A stretch of 64,000 nt of DNA, taken from contig NZ_RIZG01000010.1 of NCBI RefSeq assembly GCF_003721245.1, forward strand, positions 1 through 64,000, read 5' to 3'. The notes under the pieces are model-generated. The model saw only the letters and a program-made list of their open reading frames with translations. It was not told where the DNA came from and did no database searches. Of this stretch, positions 55,270 through 64,000 are shown one piece after another; position 1 is the first letter of the stretch, and the number at the start of each line of letters is the position of its first letter. The DNA comes from Marinomonas hwangdonensis (GTDB taxonomy: Bacteria; Pseudomonadota; Gammaproteobacteria; Pseudomonadales; Marinomonadaceae). The position numbers were made by a program, and so were the translations under genes.

Positions 55270-55995
55270 TTATTCTGTCGCCGCTGTGTCTTCTTTGACT
55301 ATGTTGTGCAGTTCCACCACAAATTTCAATGCGGCGTGTGGAGGGATTGGGCCTGTGCCACCTGGGCCATAGGCTAGGTCAGCAGGGATGTAGAGTTCGT
55401 ATTTAGATCCGACTGTCATCAGTTGTAGGCCTTCTGTCCAACCTGGGATGACGCCGTCCAGTGGGAAGGAGATGGATTCGCCGCGCTGGTATGAGCTGTC
55501 AAATACGCTGCCGTCTACTAGGCTGCCTTCGTAATCCACTTCTACTGTGTCTGTGGCGCTAGGTTTGTCTCCTGTGCCTTCGGTGATGACTTTGTACAGT
55601 AGGCCGGATTCCGTTTTCATCACGCCGTCTTCGGCTTCTTTTTCACTCAACCAGGCGGTCGACGCGGCTTTGGCTTCTTCTGCGGCTTTTTGTTCTTCAA
55701 GCTGGGCTTTTTCCATTTGTTCTTGCTGGTAGGCTTGAATGGTCTGTGTGACTTCTTCCATGGTCATTTTGCCGTCTTTACCAGCAAAGGCGTCTTGGAA
55801 ACCTGCCATAAAGGTCGTCATATCCAGTTCCGCAAAGTCTTGTGCCATGCGTGAGCCAAACATGGTGCCTATGCTGTAGCCTAGGCGTTGTTCTTGTGAA
55901 TCAAGTTGAATGGCATGGTTGTCTGCGTAGGCAAAAGAAACGGAGGACATGACCAGCGCAGCAATAAGTGTTTTTTTCATAGCTATTTTTTTCAT
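55270..55995 (-). CDS. FKBP-type peptidyl-prolyl isomerase (FkpA/Mip-like)
   Basis: A 241-residue periplasmic chaperone. A signal peptide ends near SFAYA-DN. Residues about 25-120 form the N-terminal dimerisation helices (RLGYSIGTMFG), with a Gln/Glu/Ala-rich linker. The FKBP domain occupies about 130-235 (VEVDYEGSLVDGSVFDSSYQRG, IPPHAALKFVVEL). The start is uncertain: ATGs at 55995 and 55980 both lack a clear ribosome binding site, and the shorter form has the more usual signal peptide. It ends before a strong terminator. Confidence 0.92.
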   Translation of the reverse strand: MKKIAMKKTLIAALVMSSVSFAYADNHAIQLDSQEQRLGYSIGTMFGSRMAQDFAELDMTTFMAGFQDAFAGKDGKMTMEEVTQTIQAYQQEQMEKAQLEEQKAAEEAKAASTAWLSEKEAEDGVMKTESGLLYKVITEGTGDKPSATDTVEVDYEGSLVDGSVFDSSYQRGESISFPLDGVIPGWTEGLQLMTVGSKYELYIPADLAYGPGGTGPIPPHAALKFVVELHNIVKEDTAATE

Positions 55996-56091
55996 AAGGA
56001 AAGGTGTTCCATTATTTGTGGGTTTATCACTTAGTGATGTTATGCATTAAGACGGAATATGACTGCCTGTGTTGTTTAAGAACCAAATTGT

Positions 56092-56229
56092 ACGTCTTGT
56101 GTTTTGCAACATCAGATCCGTTGATACTGTTCTATCATAAGGCAGGGCTTGGATGCCAATCTTATGTGATCAGTTTATCAAAGTGACCCCTTCACCTGTA
56201 CACTTTGTTTGCTGCAAAACACAAGTCGT
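56092..56229. repeat. Separated inverted repeat (17 bp, one mismatch)
   Basis: ACGTCTTGTGTTTTGCA (56092-56108) is repeated in reverse complement at 56213-56229 with one mismatch; 13 bases match exactly. The 104 bases between contain smaller self-pairing pieces (ATCATAAG / CTTATGTGAT). It may be a small non-autonomous element or a structured RNA. The remaining intergenic sequence 55996-56430 has a 7-bp hairpin GCGACCC / GGGTCGC (56365-56384) and no gene. Confidence 0.5.
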
Positions 56230-56430
56230 GTAAGCAGAGTAAGCGGTGTGGGTTTGGGAAAACAATCGGTTTTACATAAGCTTGACAGTGTTTGCAGAAG
56301 GGCTTTGGTAAACCTTGGGACTTTTACACCTCACTGACTTTTCTTGCACCTAGGGCGTTAGACGGCGACCCCGTTCAGGGTCGCTGTGGTTATGGGTTAC
56401 TTTGATTATGGGGCGCCGCGGTTATGTGGG

Positions 56431-58056
56431 TTAGGAGGCAAAACGGAATTGCTTGATTTTTTGGCTTAGGTCGTTGGTCATTTGGGCGATCATGGCGCTG
56501 CCGTCGGAGACTTGTTGGGCGTCTTCGAGGACTTTTTCAGACACTTGACGTATGCCGATGATGTTGTTGTTGATCTCTTCTGCGACGCTGCCTTGCTGTT
56601 CTGCTGCGGAGGCAATTTGGTGGCTGCGGTCAGAGACGTCGTCTACTTGGGTGAGCATGTTGTTGAGGTTTTCCGCGGCGACGTGCATGCGGTCGGCGCC
56701 GCGTTCTGCTTGCTCTGTGCTGGTGGCCATAGAGGTTGACGCGACTTTCGACTGTTGCTGCAGTTTTTCAATGATGGTGCGAATTTCCACAGTGGAGCCT
56801 TGGGTGCGGCTGGCAAGCGAGCGCACTTCGTCGGCGACGACAGCAAAACCGCGGCCCAGTTCACCCGCGCGGGCGGCTTCAATGGCGGCGTTGAGTGCGA
56901 GTAAGTTGGTTTGTTCCGAGATATCGCCAATCACGCCCAGTACAGAGTCGATGTTGCCAGTTTGTTGGAGCAATTGAATGATGACGTCGTTGGCGCCTTC
57001 GATGTTTTTGGTGAGGCTTTGAATGTCTTCATTGGTGGCGTTCAAGTCTTGGCTGCTTTGGCGGGTGATGACTTGTACTGTCTGAGTGGCGTTGGCGGTG
57101 TCTTTAGCGTGCTGCGCCACGTCTTTAATGGAGTAAGACATTTCGTTCATGGCGGTGGCGAGCAACTCGACTTCTTGGAATTGCTGATCCATGCCTTTTT
57201 TGGTGTGCAGGCTGTTACTTTGCATCTGGATGCAGACGGCTTGCAGTTCGGTAATAGCGCGATCGACGTCCCCTAGGGTGTCGTTAAGTGCGTTTGACAC
57301 GCGATTGGCCGCGTTGGCCAAAAGGCCGATCTCATCTCCCCTTTGCATGTCTAAATGCACTGTCATATCGCCTTCTGACAAGCGTTGTAGGTGTTCGGTG
57401 ACGGTATTGAGTGGTCGGGTGATGTTACGCACGATTAGGATACTGCTGATGATAGCAATCAGTACCAGCAATAATTCAATGCCGGCGGTTTGCTGTGCCG
57501 ACGCCCAAAAAATAGTCAATACATCGCTGTAAAGCACACCACTGCCAATCACCCAACCCCATGGTTGGTAGCCTTTGACATAGGAGACCTTGTTTTCTGG
57601 GCGTTCGACTTGGGGGCCTTTGTAAGCGTATTCCACAAAACCTTCGCCACTTTTTTTCACCTCGGACACCATGGCTTGCCAGTGAGGAATGCCGTTGGCG
57701 TCGGTGACGTTCGTCATGTCTTTACCTGCCAGTTGCGGTTTAAAGGGGTGCATGAGTAAGACGGCGTTCATGTCGTTGACCCAGAAGTAGCCATCGTCTC
57801 CAAAGCGTAGGGCCGCCAGCGCGGCGAGCGCCGATTGCTTGGCTTGTTCTTCACCGATTATGGCGCTTTGATCACCGTAGTATTTGACCAGCGAGTGGGC
57901 GTTGTCGACTTGTTCTTTGACGTGTAGTTTGCGGGCGTTGACCAGCTCGTGGTAGAGCTCGCTGTAGGTGATGACGCTGAACGCGATGAGTAATGCGACA
58001 AGGGCGCCGATCAGCCCCCACAATTTGTAACTGACTTTGATCGAGCTGAGTTTCAT
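56431..58056 (-). CDS. Methyl-accepting chemotaxis protein with Cache sensor
   Basis: A 541-residue inner-membrane chemoreceptor. Membrane segments lie at about 12-32 and 190-210, with a periplasmic single-Cache-type sensor between them ([32 protein letters not shown]). HAMP follows at about 210-265. The long cytoplasmic coiled coil holds the CheA/CheW-binding tip [19 protein letters not shown] near 375-395. No C-terminal pentapeptide for CheR is seen. AGGG is 7 bases before the start. Ligand unknown; sCache receptors often sense small organic acids. Confidence 0.95.
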   Translation of the reverse strand: MKLSSIKVSYKLWGLIGALVALLIAFSVITYSELYHELVNARKLHVKEQVDNAHSLVKYYGDQSAIIGEEQAKQSALAALAALRFGDDGYFWVNDMNAVLLMHPFKPQLAGKDMTNVTDANGIPHWQAMVSEVKKSGEGFVEYAYKGPQVERPENKVSYVKGYQPWGWVIGSGVLYSDVLTIFWASAQQTAGIELLLVLIAIISSILIVRNITRPLNTVTEHLQRLSEGDMTVHLDMQRGDEIGLLANAANRVSNALNDTLGDVDRAITELQAVCIQMQSNSLHTKKGMDQQFQEVELLATAMNEMSYSIKDVAQHAKDTANATQTVQVITRQSSQDLNATNEDIQSLTKNIEGANDVIIQLLQQTGNIDSVLGVIGDISEQTNLLALNAAIEAARAGELGRGFAVVADEVRSLASRTQGSTVEIRTIIEKLQQQSKVASTSMATSTEQAERGADRMHVAAENLNNMLTQVDDVSDRSHQIASAAEQQGSVAEEINNNIIGIRQVSEKVLEDAQQVSDGSAMIAQMTNDLSQKIKQFRFAS

Positions 58057-58226
58057 GTGTTATCCCTTCTTTTCCGTCACTGGAAGTTCATGATGAATGG
58101 TGCATTTATAAGCGGGAATTATGGGATCTGGGGTGGTTTAATACTATGACACGGATCAATAAGCTGATTAAGAAGTGCCCTTAGGTGAAGATTTTGTGAC
58201 GGTTTTCTGACGTTTTGTTGGCTTGC

Positions 58227-59210
58227 TTAGAAGCCTTGCGCGGATTCTTGGATGTGGAGCCAGTCGGTGAGAGCTTGGTAGTAAGCTTGGCGAGCGGGTA
58301 GCGCGGATAAGGCAAGGTCGTGAAAGCCTTGTGGGATAGTGACTTGGGTTAGATCAGTGAAGGTTGTTTCGGCGGCGGCTTGCATGCTGTCGACATCGAG
58401 CACGCCATCCCCTTGTTGGGTTTCGGCCACGGTTAATTTGCCGATGGTGCTGGTGTTAGAGCGACACAGTAAAGTGGGCAGGTGTAGGCGTTGGTTGGCT
58501 AGATAGCGCTGGGCGTGGATGACTTCTTTGAGCCAATGAAAGGATAAGTCAAAGCCTTGGGCGGGTTTCCAGTCTAGTCGGTAGTGCCATTCTCCGCCAA
58601 ATTTATGGTGAATGCTTTGGGCATACAGGGTGAACTTTTTTGCGCGTAAATACGAAAAGGGCAATAACCCCACCAGAATGCGAATTGGCCAACTGAGTCG
58701 TTTTAGTATTTTAGGGGGAAAAGGCAAGGCCAAAAACGGGCTGTTAAGCATGAGCCCACGCACCGTCGGTAAGCCCTTGTGGTGGCGCTGGGCTAAGTAG
58801 GTAGAGACGATTAAACCACCGGTTGAGTGTGCCAGCATGACCACGTCTGTGATGCCGTCTTGCTTTAACGTGGCAAGGGCGATGTTGAGGTCTTGCTGGT
58901 ATTGGTCGATTGAATCGCACCAGTTGGGTGGGGTGGAGGGGCGGATAGAGCGACCATAACCTTGCAAATCCATGGCGTAAAAACGATAGCCTAAGCTGAC
59001 CAGATGTTCTGCCAGCTCAGTTTGAAAGAAGTAATCGGTGTAACCGTGTACATACAAGATGGCTTTGGTGGCGCTCGGGTTGCCCACATGGTGAACCAAG
59101 GTGGTGTGAACCTGATTCACAGGGGCAGTGCTGTGGCGATTAGCAAACGCAAAAGTACGGGCTCGGTAATCGCTCCCTAGTAGGTCTTGCTCTTCGTGCA
59201 GTAAGGACAT
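58227..59210 (-). CDS. Alpha/beta hydrolase (serine aminopeptidase/lysophospholipase-like)
   Basis: A 327-residue hydrolase. Oxyanion-region YVHGYTDYF, nucleophile motif AHSTGG and the C-terminal GFHDL with the catalytic His are all present. This fits the Hydrolase_4 lysophospholipase-like group. No signal peptide. Start is the ATG at 59210, one base after the HlyU stop; the in-frame TTG three codons earlier overlaps that stop. Coupled to hlyU. Substrate unknown. Confidence 0.85.
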   Translation of the reverse strand: MSLLHEEQDLLGSDYRARTFAFANRHSTAPVNQVHTTLVHHVGNPSATKAILYVHGYTDYFFQTELAEHLVSLGYRFYAMDLQGYGRSIRPSTPPNWCDSIDQYQQDLNIALATLKQDGITDVVMLAHSTGGLIVSTYLAQRHHKGLPTVRGLMLNSPFLALPFPPKILKRLSWPIRILVGLLPFSYLRAKKFTLYAQSIHHKFGGEWHYRLDWKPAQGFDLSFHWLKEVIHAQRYLANQRLHLPTLLCRSNTSTIGKLTVAETQQGDGVLDVDSMQAAAETTFTDLTQVTIPQGFHDLALSALPARQAYYQALTDWLHIQESAQGF

Positions 59211-59211
59211 G

Positions 59212-59499
59212 TTAGCCAAAAATCTTATCGCCCAGTTGATCTATGGTGAGCTTGGTTTTGCGTAGGGTGATTTCGATGCATTCATCGCGGTTTGGCATCA
59301 GGTCTGAGCGGATGAATTGGTGGGTTTTTTGTTCCTCGCCTTCGCCTTTGGTGATGATGGCGGCCACGCGGTATTGTCCACCGTCTTTCATTGGCGCAGG
59401 CTGGATGTGAAAGCCTTGGTATTCAATGGTGTCTTCGGTTTTTTCCGCCGCACTGGGAGCGCCAGCAAACAAGCCTTTTAGGCCAGATAAAATACCCAT
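59212..59499 (-). CDS. HlyU family protein
   Basis: A 95-residue protein matching the short HlyU domain family (pattern EYQGFHIQPAPM..GGQYRVAA, then HQFIRSDL...RDECIEITLRKTKLTIDQLG). Members are annotated as transcriptional activators by name, but the domain lacks an obvious helix-turn-helix, so the role is unclear. The start at 59499 has GGAG 7 bases upstream. An upstream extension of the frame to 59595 is made of tandem leader repeats and is rejected. Confidence 0.85.
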   Translation of the reverse strand: MGILSGLKGLFAGAPSAAEKTEDTIEYQGFHIQPAPMKDGGQYRVAAIITKGEGEEQKTHQFIRSDLMPNRDECIEITLRKTKLTIDQLGDKIFG

Positions 59500-59508
59500 G
59501 TGTTTTCT

Positions 59509-59574
59509 CCTGTGATTTTCTTTATGGTTACCCTGTGATTTTTTATGGTAACCCTTGGCTTTGTTTATGTTAAC
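59509..59574 (-). repeat. Three imperfect ~22-bp tandem repeats in hlyU leader
   Basis: On the plus strand: CCTGTGATTTTCTTTATGGTTAC, CCTGTGATTTTTTATGGTAAC and CCTTGGCTTTGTTTATGTTAAC follow each other without gaps. They lie just before the hlyU ribosome binding site. Confidence 0.6.
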
Positions 59575-59666
59575 AGAGTCGCGCCGAAAACCCATTCCTA
59601 ATGAGATGGAACAATTTAAGGTATACTGGCGCGTACATTGTTAGATCATTATAGGAATAGAATACC

Positions 59667-59894
59667 ATGAGCGAGACACAGGTAAATAACCCATTGCACG
59701 GTGTGACGTTAGAAAAGGTCGTCACTGAATTGGTGGCACACTATGGCTGGGAAGCATTGGCGCTTCGAATTGATATTAATTGCTTTAAAAGTAACCCTTC
59801 GGTGAAATCCAGCTTAACGTTTTTGCGCAAAACCCCTTGGGCCAGAGCCAAGGTAGAGGCTTTGTTTGTGGACATGCAGGCTGGGAAAGCTTAA
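59667..59894 (+). CDS. VF530/DUF2132 family small protein
   Basis: A 75-residue protein almost fully made of the DUF2132 pattern ([24 protein letters not shown], then [24 protein letters not shown]). The VF530 family is named for a DNA-binding-like fold. Function unknown. A TATACT -10-like box is 43 bases upstream. Converges with the diguanylate cyclase gene, with a 4-base overlap of ends. Confidence 0.92.
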   Translation: MSETQVNNPLHGVTLEKVVTELVAHYGWEALALRIDINCFKSNPSVKSSLTFLRKTPWARAKVEALFVDMQAGKA

Positions 59895-61006
59895 GCCGAC
59901 TTGACTGACTCTAGCGTGTCGATCACACCGTAGTGCACTAGGTTGCGGCCTTGGTTTTTGGCCGAGTAGAGGTTTTGGTCGGCATCGCGTAAAAAACTGC
60001 GGAAGGTTTGGCCCTTATGAAGTTCGGCGATGCCAATGCTCACGGTGATTTGAATATCGTGTTCTTGTGGGGTGAAGGTGGTGCTTTCTACTCGCTGACG
60101 AATGGCTTCGGCGAATTTATAGGCTTGTGTAGCGCTGTGATTGCGCAGCGTAATCAGGAATTCTTCACCGCCAATGCGGTAAATGTTGTGGCTGTCGGTA
60201 AAGCGTTTTAACAGGTCTGCCATGTCTACCAACACCGCGTCGCCAATGTCGTGCCCAAAGGTGTCGTTCACTTGTTTAAAGTAGTCAATGTCGACGATGA
60301 GCAAGCGCATACTCTCTTCTTTTTTTCTAGGGTGCTGAAAAGGGTCGTTTGGAATGCGATTAAACTGATCAAAGAAGATTTTCAGTGCGTGTCTGTTTTG
60401 TGTCCCAGTGAGTGGATCTTGATACGCCATTTTGCGCAAATTTACGCTGTTTTTTTCGTATTGTTTCTCGTAGATGTAACACACAGTACAGGCGAGAAAA
60501 TAGGCAAACGTAAAATTGATGCTGGAACGATAGGGAAAATACGCGATCGAATCGGATTTTATAAACAACAAGGGAATGGTCGGTAACGCCAATAATAGCG
60601 TATAGATCAAACCCAGTTTGGGGCCATTCAGCAAGCAATACAGAGGCGGCATCAACAGTAACCAGTAGACGGCTCCGGCTCTGACATCGGCGTTGTAAAA
60701 AGCAAAAAAAGCGGCGGCGGTAGCGGATACGGTTAAAAAGTGGCGGTGCCAGGGTTTGGCTTTGCCATGATATGCCATGAAAAAGAAGTACAGATTGCCG
60801 ACACCAAATACCCCATTTACCAGGCTTACATTGGGCTGGTTAATCATAAATAGGTTAAAGAAACAGAAGAACAGCATGATGCCCCCTATCACCAGGCTGA
60901 GCCACTGGTGAAGGGTGTTGCGTGTTTCTGTTAATAAGGTATTAGTCTGATGTCTCATTGGGTCATTGTATACGAATTGATCATCGTGCGTAATTTTGAG
61001 GCCCAT
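59891..61006 (-). CDS. GGDEF-domain diguanylate cyclase
   Basis: A 371-residue membrane-anchored enzyme that makes cyclic di-GMP from GTP. Six or so hydrophobic segments occupy about 35-190. The GGDEF domain covers about 205-360 ([12 protein letters not shown]; active-site GGEEF in [12 protein letters not shown]). No clear RxxD inhibitory site is seen before it. I take the ATG at 61006; the frame opens at 61078 inside the NYN gene, and another ATG at 60958 is possible. The signal sensed is unknown. Cyclic di-GMP could influence the polysaccharides encoded in this window, but nothing here shows that. Confidence 0.92.
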   Translation of the reverse strand: MGLKITHDDQFVYNDPMRHQTNTLLTETRNTLHQWLSLVIGGIMLFFCFFNLFMINQPNVSLVNGVFGVGNLYFFFMAYHGKAKPWHRHFLTVSATAAAFFAFYNADVRAGAVYWLLLMPPLYCLLNGPKLGLIYTLLLALPTIPLLFIKSDSIAYFPYRSSINFTFAYFLACTVCYIYEKQYEKNSVNLRKMAYQDPLTGTQNRHALKIFFDQFNRIPNDPFQHPRKKEESMRLLIVDIDYFKQVNDTFGHDIGDAVLVDMADLLKRFTDSHNIYRIGGEEFLITLRNHSATQAYKFAEAIRQRVESTTFTPQEHDIQITVSIGIAELHKGQTFRSFLRDADQNLYSAKNQGRNLVHYGVIDTLESVKSA

Positions 61007-61037
61007 ATACTGTCGTAAAAATATAGTCAATGGGTAT

Positions 61038-61514
61038 TTATTTTCGTAACAATTTGTAATCAATCGGGATGAAGGCATCGGCTGCGTTAATCAGTGACTG
61101 GGCGGTAAGGGCTTCGACCCCGTACACTTCCACTCGGGTTTGGTATTTTTCTCTGAGCGTTCTGGCTAAGATGTCAAAATCGCCGTCCCCTGATACCAGT
61201 ATTAAGACATCGCTGTCTTTGCCGTGTTCAATACCGTCTATGGCGATGCCTACGTCCCAATCGCCTTTGGCGGAGCCATCAGAGCGTTGTATAAAAGGTT
61301 TGAGCTTGACGGTGAAGCCAATGGCTCGCAGGATGTTTTGAAACTGCCGCTGTTTTTCATCTCCTCGGTCAATGGCGTACGCTATGGCGCTGACCAGTTC
61401 GCGACCTTGTGTGGCCTGTTGCCAAAACAGGTTGTAGTCAAAGGTGCGTCCGAATGTCTGTTTGGTGGTGTAGTAGACATTTTGCACGTCGACTAATATG
61501 GTCACTTTTTGCAT
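61038..61514 (-). CDS. NYN domain-containing protein (LabA/DUF88 family)
   Basis: A 158-residue PIN-like putative nuclease. Acidic residues expected for metal binding are in ILVDVQNVYY (Asp9) and SGDGDFDIL. Length fits the LabA/DUF88 group. The start at 61514 (MQKVTILVD) with GAG 6 bases before is preferred over an extension to 61562. It lies upstream of the diguanylate cyclase on the same strand. RNA target unknown. Confidence 0.88.
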   Translation of the reverse strand: MQKVTILVDVQNVYYTTKQTFGRTFDYNLFWQQATQGRELVSAIAYAIDRGDEKQRQFQNILRAIGFTVKLKPFIQRSDGSAKGDWDVGIAIDGIEHGKDSDVLILVSGDGDFDILARTLREKYQTRVEVYGVEALTAQSLINAADAFIPIDYKLLRK

Positions 61515-61578
61515 GCGTTTCTCGTGTGCCGTATGAATAGAATAGATTTGATTATCAATCACTCAGGAGAGAAGAACA

Positions 61579-61938
61579 ATGGCAGAGTTTGAATCCAATC
61601 CGCCGCTGACGCCACGGGAAGATAACGCGAAGAGTAATGTGATCATCGCGTACATTTTTATGTTGTTGGGAATTTTTACTGGCGTGTTTTGGTTGATTGG
61701 CGCCGTGTGGGCCATGATAAAAGCCACTGAGGCCAGCGGCACCCGTTTTGAAGACCATTATGCCAATATTATTAGCACTTTTTGGTGGGGAATTTTTTGG
61801 GGGGTGGTCGGTGTGCTCTTGGCGATTTTTCTGATCGGTTATTTGGTGTTGGTTGCGATCTGGCTCTGGTCGATTTTCCGTATGGTGAAGGGGCTCGGCC
61901 GAGCCCTATCGAATCAGTCTTTTAGGTTTGCGCTGTAA
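61579..61938 (+). CDS. DUF4870-like small membrane protein
   Basis: A 119-residue inner-membrane protein with three hydrophobic segments (about 20-45, 66-90, 80-103). The pattern AYIFMLLGIFTGVFWLIGAVWAMI with a short loop and a closing hydrophobic hairpin resembles the DUF4870/Tic20-like family. AGGAG lies about 13 bases before the start and GAGAAGAA nearer. Divergent from the NYN gene. Function unknown. Confidence 0.75.
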   Translation: MAEFESNPPLTPREDNAKSNVIIAYIFMLLGIFTGVFWLIGAVWAMIKATEASGTRFEDHYANIISTFWWGIFWGVVGVLLAIFLIGYLVLVAIWLWSIFRMVKGLGRALSNQSFRFAL

Positions 61939-61948
61939 ACCGTCGCCT

Positions 61949-62986
61949 TTATTGGTTGACCTGCAGGGTTATTTGGCCGTCTTGATACAATGCCCCTTGT
62001 TCTGCCAGATCCCGCAGGGTTCGCAGGCTAAGGGGCGCAGTGGGTTGCACATTTACGGTGAGGTTCTTCGGAGCGATTAGAAACGCTCTTAGGGCGTTGT
62101 CTATGTCCGTGGCCTCAGCTGAGCCTTCTTGAGCTAGACCCAGGGCAGACGCTAAACCTAGGTAATTGGTTGGGTCGTCTGACGATACGGAGTAGCGGTG
62201 TTGTACCAGCCCTAGTTCTTCGTATTGCAGCGTCAGCGATCCAATTTCAATGTCGTCTTCGTAAATAGATAATAGCGCACTGGGTTGACCCATGGCGATG
62301 GAGGCCAGGGTATCGGCGCGCAGATCCCTGATTAGGGTGGTTTTGTCTAATAGCGTGATATCGGCGGAGAGGGTCAGCTTGCCCACGTCTTTGATGTCGA
62401 GATGAAATGCCCACGTTAGCTTGTCGTTTTCAATCTCGGAAGACAAGTGCCCCTTGCCGAGCAAGGTGTCTATGCCAGCGGCGCGCATAAGTGCCGCTGT
62501 GTCACGAGACAGTTTGGTCGCATCGCTTTGCTGAATCCAGAAGTCGATGTCCAAATTAGGGTGTTCAATGGGGTAACTGTTGAAAGATATCCGAGCGAAG
62601 GTGAGCCAAGGGGCATCGGCAGGGCCGACACGGACATTTTCTAGGGAAGGTGTTAGGCTGAAAGGGTTGAAATACAGGCTGTCGTATTGCACTAATCCGC
62701 TCAACCCCGCTTGGGCGATTTTTTCTTGCGCTTTATCGTTGGCGTAATTGCCGCCAAAGCGTTGCACTCCGTATACAACAAAAACGCCAAAGCATGATAA
62801 TAAGACAAAGTGGGTGAAGAGCTTCGCGATTAGGCTTTGTTTGGGCAAGGTGGTTTTGGGCTGTGTGTTTATGGTCAATGTAAGGTCCACTTGTCGGTAA
62901 AATGTTGTTAAAAAGTCATTAAAAAAGTGTTGAATCGTCGTAGGTATTCGCGATGATTTTAACGGAAAATGCGTATTATAATCCAA
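61949..62986 (-). CDS. Membrane-anchored protein of unknown function
   Basis: A 345-residue protein with one hydrophobic segment near 55-72 and a large outside part. After the anchor come regular beta-like segments (SLYFNPFSLTPSLENVRVGPADAPWLTFARI), loosely similar to AsmA-like or DUF748-like envelope proteins, but I cannot assign a family. Start uncertain: the ~50 residues before the anchor are unusually long, and a start nearer to 62880 is possible. It diverges from the RNase J-like gene by 37 bases. Confidence 0.65.
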   Translation of the reverse strand: MDYNTHFPLKSSRIPTTIQHFFNDFLTTFYRQVDLTLTINTQPKTTLPKQSLIAKLFTHFVLLSCFGVFVVYGVQRFGGNYANDKAQEKIAQAGLSGLVQYDSLYFNPFSLTPSLENVRVGPADAPWLTFARISFNSYPIEHPNLDIDFWIQQSDATKLSRDTAALMRAAGIDTLLGKGHLSSEIENDKLTWAFHLDIKDVGKLTLSADITLLDKTTLIRDLRADTLASIAMGQPSALLSIYEDDIEIGSLTLQYEELGLVQHRYSVSSDDPTNYLGLASALGLAQEGSAEATDIDNALRAFLIAPKNLTVNVQPTAPLSLRTLRDLAEQGALYQDGQITLQVNQ

Positions 62987-63032
62987 AAGATTTGGGTCTT
63001 TTTCATTATTTAAGGAGTGTGTTATTTCATCT

Positions 63033-64000
63033 TTGATTCCATCACAGGACGATTTGTGGTTTTTGCCGTTAGGTGGGACGGGCGAGATCGGTATGAATAT
63101 GAATTTATACGGTCACGATGGTCAATGGCTGATGGTAGATTGTGGCGTGTCCTTTAATGAACCCCTGACACCGGGAGAGCTGTCTACGGCGACCACGAAA
63201 GCCGAGATTGTTTGCGCTGATCCGCGCTTTATCACTGAACAAAAAGAACGTTTGGCCGGCATTGTCATTACACACGCCCATGAAGACCACGTGGGAGCGC
63301 TGCCGTTTTTGTGGCGACGCTTTAAGTGCCCCGTTTACACCACCGCCTTTACCGCCGAAGTGTTGCGCCGTAAGTTAGCGCAGGTGGGACTGACCGACCA
63401 AGTGCCTATTATTGAAGTGGCTGAGAACGAAAGTAAGGTGATTGGGGGGTTTACGGTGAAGTGGTTGGGTTTAACCCACTCTGTGCCAGAACCCTTTGGT
63501 ATGACCATAGCGACGCCAGCCGGTAAGATTTTTCACACGGGCGATTGGAAGATCGACCGAACACCGATATTGGGTAAGGGTTTTTCGTCCAGTGCTTTTA
63601 AAGCCTTGGCGAAAGACAATATTTTGGCCATGGTGTGTGATTCCACCAATGCGTTAAAAGAGGGCTTTACCCCTTCTGAAAGCGAGTGTTACCAAGGCTT
63701 ATTGGCGGCGATAAAAGCAGAGAAAAACCGCGTGGTGGTGGGGTGTTTTAGCAGTAACGTGGCGCGCTTGGTGGCCCTAGGACGCATTGCCCAAGAAACC
63801 GGGCGTTACCTAGCTTTAATAGGTCGTTCCTTGATCAATATGGTGGGGGCCGCACGAGTGACGGGCCATTGGCCTGACGATTTGCCAATTATAGACGCGG
63901 CGCATCTGGGGTATTTGCCACGGGAAGAAGTGCTCGCGGTGGTGACAGGCAGCCAAGGCGAGCCAAGAGCGACCTTGAACCGTTTGGCGATGAATAATTG
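63033..64000 (+). CDS. Ribonuclease J-like MBL/beta-CASP protein (partial, cut by window end)
   Basis: The first ~322 residues of an RNase J family protein. LPLGGTGEIGMN starts the fold; the metal site is HAHEDHVGALPFL; HTGDWKID and CDSTNA follow; the beta-CASP part continues to the window edge (VVGCFSSNVARL, GSQGEP). RNase J enzymes degrade and mature RNA in many bacteria. The frame is open to base 64000. No ATG or GTG fits the start: a TTG at 63033 is 15 bases from AAGGAG, whereas an ATT at 63024 is 6 bases from it. I give the TTG but the ATT may be the real start. Confidence 0.85.
   Translation, partial: MIPSQDDLWFLPLGGTGEIGMNMNLYGHDGQWLMVDCGVSFNEPLTPGELSTATTKAEIVCADPRFITEQKERLAGIVITHAHEDHVGALPFLWRRFKCPVYTTAFTAEVLRRKLAQVGLTDQVPIIEVAENESKVIGGFTVKWLGLTHSVPEPFGMTIATPAGKIFHTGDWKIDRTPILGKGFSSSAFKALAKDNILAMVCDSTNALKEGFTPSESECYQGLLAAIKAEKNRVVVGCFSSNVARLVALGRIAQETGRYLALIGRSLINMVGAARVTGHWPDDLPIIDAAHLGYLPREEVLAVVTGSQGEPRATLNRLAMNN

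Noticed and set aside
56365-56384. 7-bp hairpin after the chemoreceptor gene as terminator
   Set aside because: No T run on the minus strand and the stem is short; termination there is not supported.

Overview
The window looks like a chromosomal segment of a marine gammaproteobacterium, most likely Marinomonas or a close oceanospirillalean relative. This is inferred from gene content, the MarR-type EPS regulator, the asmA-mutY-chrA order and the DUF2132 and HlyU proteins; no rRNA or marker gene is present to prove it. No IS transposase, tRNA, rRNA or CRISPR array was seen.

Layout. (1) 0-11.9 kb is housekeeping: an SDR oxidoreductase; a metallo-beta-lactamase/SulP sulfur operon with a palindromic operator on its -35 box; a LysO exporter; hisB-hisH-hisF without hisA between; and asmA-mutY-chrA joined by ATGA overlaps. 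(2) 11.9-25.5 kb is a polysaccharide export module. Leftward it reads gfcA/yjbE-like, a fused gfcB-gfcC, and gfcD/yjbH. Rightward it reads a Wzi-like outer-membrane protein, a large SLBB export protein and two Wzz-like co-polymerases. A leftward pair (Tle1-like hydrolase and beta-CASP metallo-hydrolase) splits the two wzz genes. (3) 25.8-45.6 kb is a surface-glycan cassette led by a MarR-type EPS regulator, with much lower GC between about 29.2 and 44.1 kb. It holds wbpA, wbpB, wbpD, wbpE and wbpI homologues plus a dedicated hisH2-hisF2-wbpG set, together predicting an acetamidino-mannuronic acid sugar. It also holds a second, unassigned amino-sugar module, wzx, a wzy candidate, glycosyltransferases, a UDP-sugar reductase and a phosphoglycosyl transferase. 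REP-like palindromes lie in opposite orientation at its two ends. A decayed rmlD fragment lies inside it. (4) 45.9-55 kb carries a WbpM-type dehydratase, manC, rmlB-A-C-D, a GT2 and an O-antigen-ligase-like protein. (5) 55-64 kb holds an FKBP isomerase, a chemoreceptor, a lipase-like hydrolase, HlyU, DUF2132, a diguanylate cyclase, an NYN-domain protein, a DUF4870-like protein, an unknown membrane-anchored protein and the start of an RNase J-like gene cut by the window edge.

How it works together (inference). UDP-GlcNAc is turned by the WbpM-type dehydratase and the 44.1 kb reductase into a 6-deoxy-HexNAc that the 45.0 kb enzyme loads on undecaprenyl phosphate. Glycosyltransferases add rhamnose and the acetamidino-uronic acid, Wzx flips the unit, the Wzy candidate polymerises it and the Wzz proteins set its length. 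The product goes either to lipid A-core via the ligase or out through the SLBB/Gfc/Wzi machinery.
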